Of a DNA stretch of 7,980 bases, positions 6,323 through 7,980 are shown in pieces. The notes beneath the pieces are model-generated. The model was not told the origin of the DNA. It worked only from the letters and a program-made list of their open reading frames with translations, and searched no databases. Source of the DNA: an uncultured Dyadobacter sp. GTDB taxonomy: Bacteria; Bacteroidota; Bacteroidia; Cytophagales; Spirosomataceae. Both the position numbers and the translations under genes were made by a program. Each line of letters opens with the position of its first letter. Within the stretch, counting starts at the first letter, position 1. The DNA is taken from the NCBI GenBank assembly GCA_946481035.1, contig CAMLNK010000148.1, positions 1 through 7,980 of the forward strand, given 5' to 3'.

Positions 6323-7921
6323 CTATTTAGTTTTGGTTGCGTTATGTGAAACTTCGTTTTTCTTAGTGTTTCCGCTGGTGAGCATTTTCAACTCATTGAT
6401 TTCCCTCCTTAATTCCACGATCTCTGCTGTCTGATTTTTCAATTCCCGGACTGACTCAATTAGGTGTGGAATCAAGCCAATGTAGTTGACGGTCTTGAAA
6501 CCTTTTTCGTCTTGCTGAACGAGTTCGGGGAAATGTTTTGCTATTTCCTGGGCTATTACTCCCGTTTGTAATTCAGTTCCTCTACGTGCGTCGAGCCAGT
6601 GATAATGATAGCCTCGCAGCTGACTGATAGCGTTGAGACTGCCTTGGAGCGGAATGATATTCTGCTTTAACCGTTTGTCCGATGAGGCAAAACCAAGCTG
6701 CCCCAACGGTGTCCAGGCCGCTCCCGTGTCGTCAACCCAAAATCGCCATGCACCATTTAGAAAGAATCCCACTTGCTTATCGGTCTTCATTCCCATGAAT
6801 CCTTCCGGTTTATTAAGAGAATTATTTAAATATAGTCCGGCGGTAGTACCGTCATTTCTGATTCTCATTCGGGATGCAACATCCAGTGTAAATTCAGCCG
6901 AAGTAGCCTTGTTGCCAATGCCGATATTCCCGTTCCGCAGAATTGTCAACGCATTTGAGCGATTGTTAATGTCCTGACCATTACCGACCTGGAACAACCT
7001 GTCTGTCAAACTTCCATTGGGTTGATCGAATGAGTTGTTAAAAAGCCCGACGGCAATACCAAAATTCGCTTTTGCAATTGTGTGGTGCCCAAACGCAACG
7101 GCGTAATCCCCCGTAGCCGTAGCACTGGAACCTATGGCAATGGAAAATGGATTAAACGCCTGCGATGTATGTCCGAGTGCGATTGAATGGTCTTGATGGG
7201 CATCGTTTGAATACCCTAATGCAATAGCTGATTTTCCTTTGGCATTGTTCACGAAGCCGCCCGATATGGAAAACTCGCCGGTGGCGGAGGAACGATCACC
7301 AAATGCCGTGGAAAAATCTCCGGAAGCTTCTGTGTTAAAGCCTGAGGCAAAGGTGAATCGGCCTATTTCTTGATCCTCCCATTTATCGAAGTTGGCCCCC
7401 GCACGGAAAGCGGCCTTGCCCGGGTACCATATCATTCTCGCTCCCGCGCCAATTGGAGGGAGACTTTGTCCATTTTTCAAATCTCCCTTTTGAACAACCG
7501 GTTCTGTGTTCCGCCACTTCCCGGATTCATTTGCGTAAAGTGAATACGGCACACTCAGAAGTTGGGTCATGCCAATGAAATGGAATTTGCCATTGTTTTC
7601 ATTATCAACCTCAGCTTTGAGAAAGAAAATATCGGAGGACCACTCTATCTGGGAGAGATCGCCACCACTCGATCCTACCACCACGGTGAACATCCCGTTT
7701 GAACCGGTTTGAGCTGGTTGGGTTTCTTCGAAAACAATAGGCCCAAGGACCTGGCTTTTTATGATACTTATTTTGACAGTTATGGAGGCATTTTGAATGG
7801 GTTGAAACATATCATCGACAGCTATTCCCTGAAATGTGAATTTGTAAGGAGCCTGGGCATTCACGCCGCACAGGGCTGAATAGAAAAAAAGTAGAATGAG
7901 AAGGGTAGCTTTGGATTTCAT
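6323..7921 (-). CDS. Exported YadA-head repeat protein with C-terminal peptidase S74 (endosialidase chaperone) domain
   Basis: The 532-residue protein starts with a signal peptide (cleavage near VNA|QAP, residue 22). Residues about 24-130 form a beta-rich domain common in Bacteroidota surface proteins, ending TQLLSVPYSLYAN. Residues 191-302 are eight consecutive 14-residue repeats of the YadA/Hia head type (pattern I-A-x-G with small residues, such as IALGHTSQAFNPFS), which fold as a trimeric left-handed beta-roll. After a link region with GNIGIGN (331-337), residues about 411-495 match the S74 intramolecular chaperone. SSDKRLKQN includes the expected autocleavage Ser414 and Lys419 five residues on, and GVIAQEIAKHFPELV follows. 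The C-terminus (about 485-515) looks like a coiled coil. In the S74 family this domain trimerises the fibre and then cuts itself off. A role as an exposed fibre or adhesin is inferred; no type IX sorting domain or outer-membrane anchor is visible. By eye, base composition is somewhat more AT-rich than in the neighbours. Confidence 0.88.
   Translation of the reverse strand: MKSKATLLILLFFYSALCGVNAQAPYKFTFQGIAVDDMFQPIQNASITVKISIIKSQVLGPIVFEETQPAQTGSNGMFTVVVGSSGGDLSQIEWSSDIFFLKAEVDNENNGKFHFIGMTQLLSVPYSLYANESGKWRNTEPVVQKGDLKNGQSLPPIGAGARMIWYPGKAAFRAGANFDKWEDQEIGRFTFASGFNTEASGDFSTAFGDRSSATGEFSISGGFVNNAKGKSAIALGYSNDAHQDHSIALGHTSQAFNPFSIAIGSSATATGDYAVAFGHHTIAKANFGIAVGLFNNSFDQPNGSLTDRLFQVGNGQDINNRSNALTILRNGNIGIGNKATSAEFTLDVASRMRIRNDGTTAGLYLNNSLNKPEGFMGMKTDKQVGFFLNGAWRFWVDDTGAAWTPLGQLGFASSDKRLKQNIIPLQGSLNAISQLRGYHYHWLDARRGTELQTGVIAQEIAKHFPELVQQDEKGFKTVNYIGLIPHLIESVRELKNQTAEIVELRREINELKMLTSGNTKKNEVSHNATKTK
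7016..7351 (-). repeat. Eight exact-length 14-codon repeats (YadA head motif)
   Basis: Residues 191-302 of the S74 protein divide without gaps into eight 14-residue units: FASGFNTEASGDFS, TAFGDRSSATGEFS, ISGGFVNNAKGKSA, IALGYSNDAHQDHS, IALGHTSQAFNPFS, IAIGSSATATGDYA, VAFGHHTIAKANFG and IAVGLFNNSFDQPN. The Gly at unit position 4 is invariant and position 2 is Ala in seven of eight units. The DNA of the units has diverged, so the repeat is visible at protein level rather than as a recent tandem duplication. Confidence 0.85.
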
Positions 7922-7936
7922 AAATGGATTAGGATT

Positions 7937-7968
7937 AGCGATTTGCGTAAACTTTCCCGAAAATCGCT
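7937..7968. repeat. 8-bp inverted repeat upstream of the S74 protein gene
   Basis: AGCGATTT (7937-7944) and AAATCGCT (7961-7968) are perfect inverted arms separated by 16 bp, with arm centres 24 bp apart. The dyad starts 16 bp upstream of the ATG at 7921. It could be an operator for a dimeric regulator or, if transcribed, a leader hairpin. No clear promoter is visible in the 59 bases of upstream sequence; the closest is CATATTTG (7979-7972 on the minus strand), one base off TAnnTTTG. Confidence 0.4.
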
Positions 7969-7980
7969 GTTCAAATATGT

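Noticed and set aside
6323..7921. Prophage tail fibre
   Set aside because: The protein begins with a signal peptide and a Bacteroidota surface domain, and no other phage-like gene is in the window.

Overview
The window reads as an ordinary chromosomal stretch of a Bacteroidota bacterium. The evidence is a GH92 mannosidase, a surface-type protein opening with the Bacteroidota-specific domain that ends in a 'TQLLSVPYSLYAN'-like motif, a Crp-type regulator whose C-terminus follows the Bacteroidota 'VPLKYLANMLGVSAESLSRIRK' pattern, a perfect TAnnTTTG -7 element, and no convincing Shine-Dalgarno sequences. The moderate GC content and the membrane-bound SARP-like regulator would suit the Spirosomaceae/Cytophagaceae (Dyadobacter-like), but the genus is a guess.

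Layout. From 1 to 2018, on the minus strand and cut by the left edge, lies most of an exported GH92 alpha-mannosidase. A 295-bp divergent intergenic region follows, carrying a 10-bp direct repeat spaced by exactly 30 bp. On the plus strand, 2314-4890 encodes an 858-residue membrane-spanning transcription regulator: signal peptide, LamG/ConA-like domain, Kelch-like propeller, one membrane helix, then a cytoplasmic SARP-type winged helix with a BTAD/TPR domain. It is followed after 25 nt by a Crp/Fnr-family regulator (4916-5500). A 97-bp gap holds a perfect 16-bp palindrome and a Bacteroidota promoter, then comes a six-helix membrane protein of unknown function (5598-6239). From the right, on the minus strand, 6323-7921 encodes an exported protein with eight exact 14-residue YadA-head-type repeats and a C-terminal peptidase S74 (endosialidase chaperone) domain. 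The two convergent genes are separated by a hairpin terminator whose pairing favours the minus-strand transcript.

How the parts may work together (inference). The membrane regulator could sense an extracytoplasmic glycan or protein with its propeller and act from the inner membrane on the divergent mannosidase promoter; the 10-bp direct repeat is a candidate operator. The Crp/Fnr protein has a Glu-x-x-Ser-Arg recognition helix of the FNR type, and the palindrome after its gene has matching TTGAC half-sites centred near -41 of the next promoter. A simple model is that it switches the six-helix membrane protein. A CCG triplet run lies exactly in the spacer of that promoter. The S74/YadA-head protein looks unrelated to the rest.

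No tRNA, rRNA, CRISPR array, insertion sequence or phage module was seen. The most distinctive items are the sensor-SARP fusion and the compact regulator/operator/promoter arrangement at 5496-5541.
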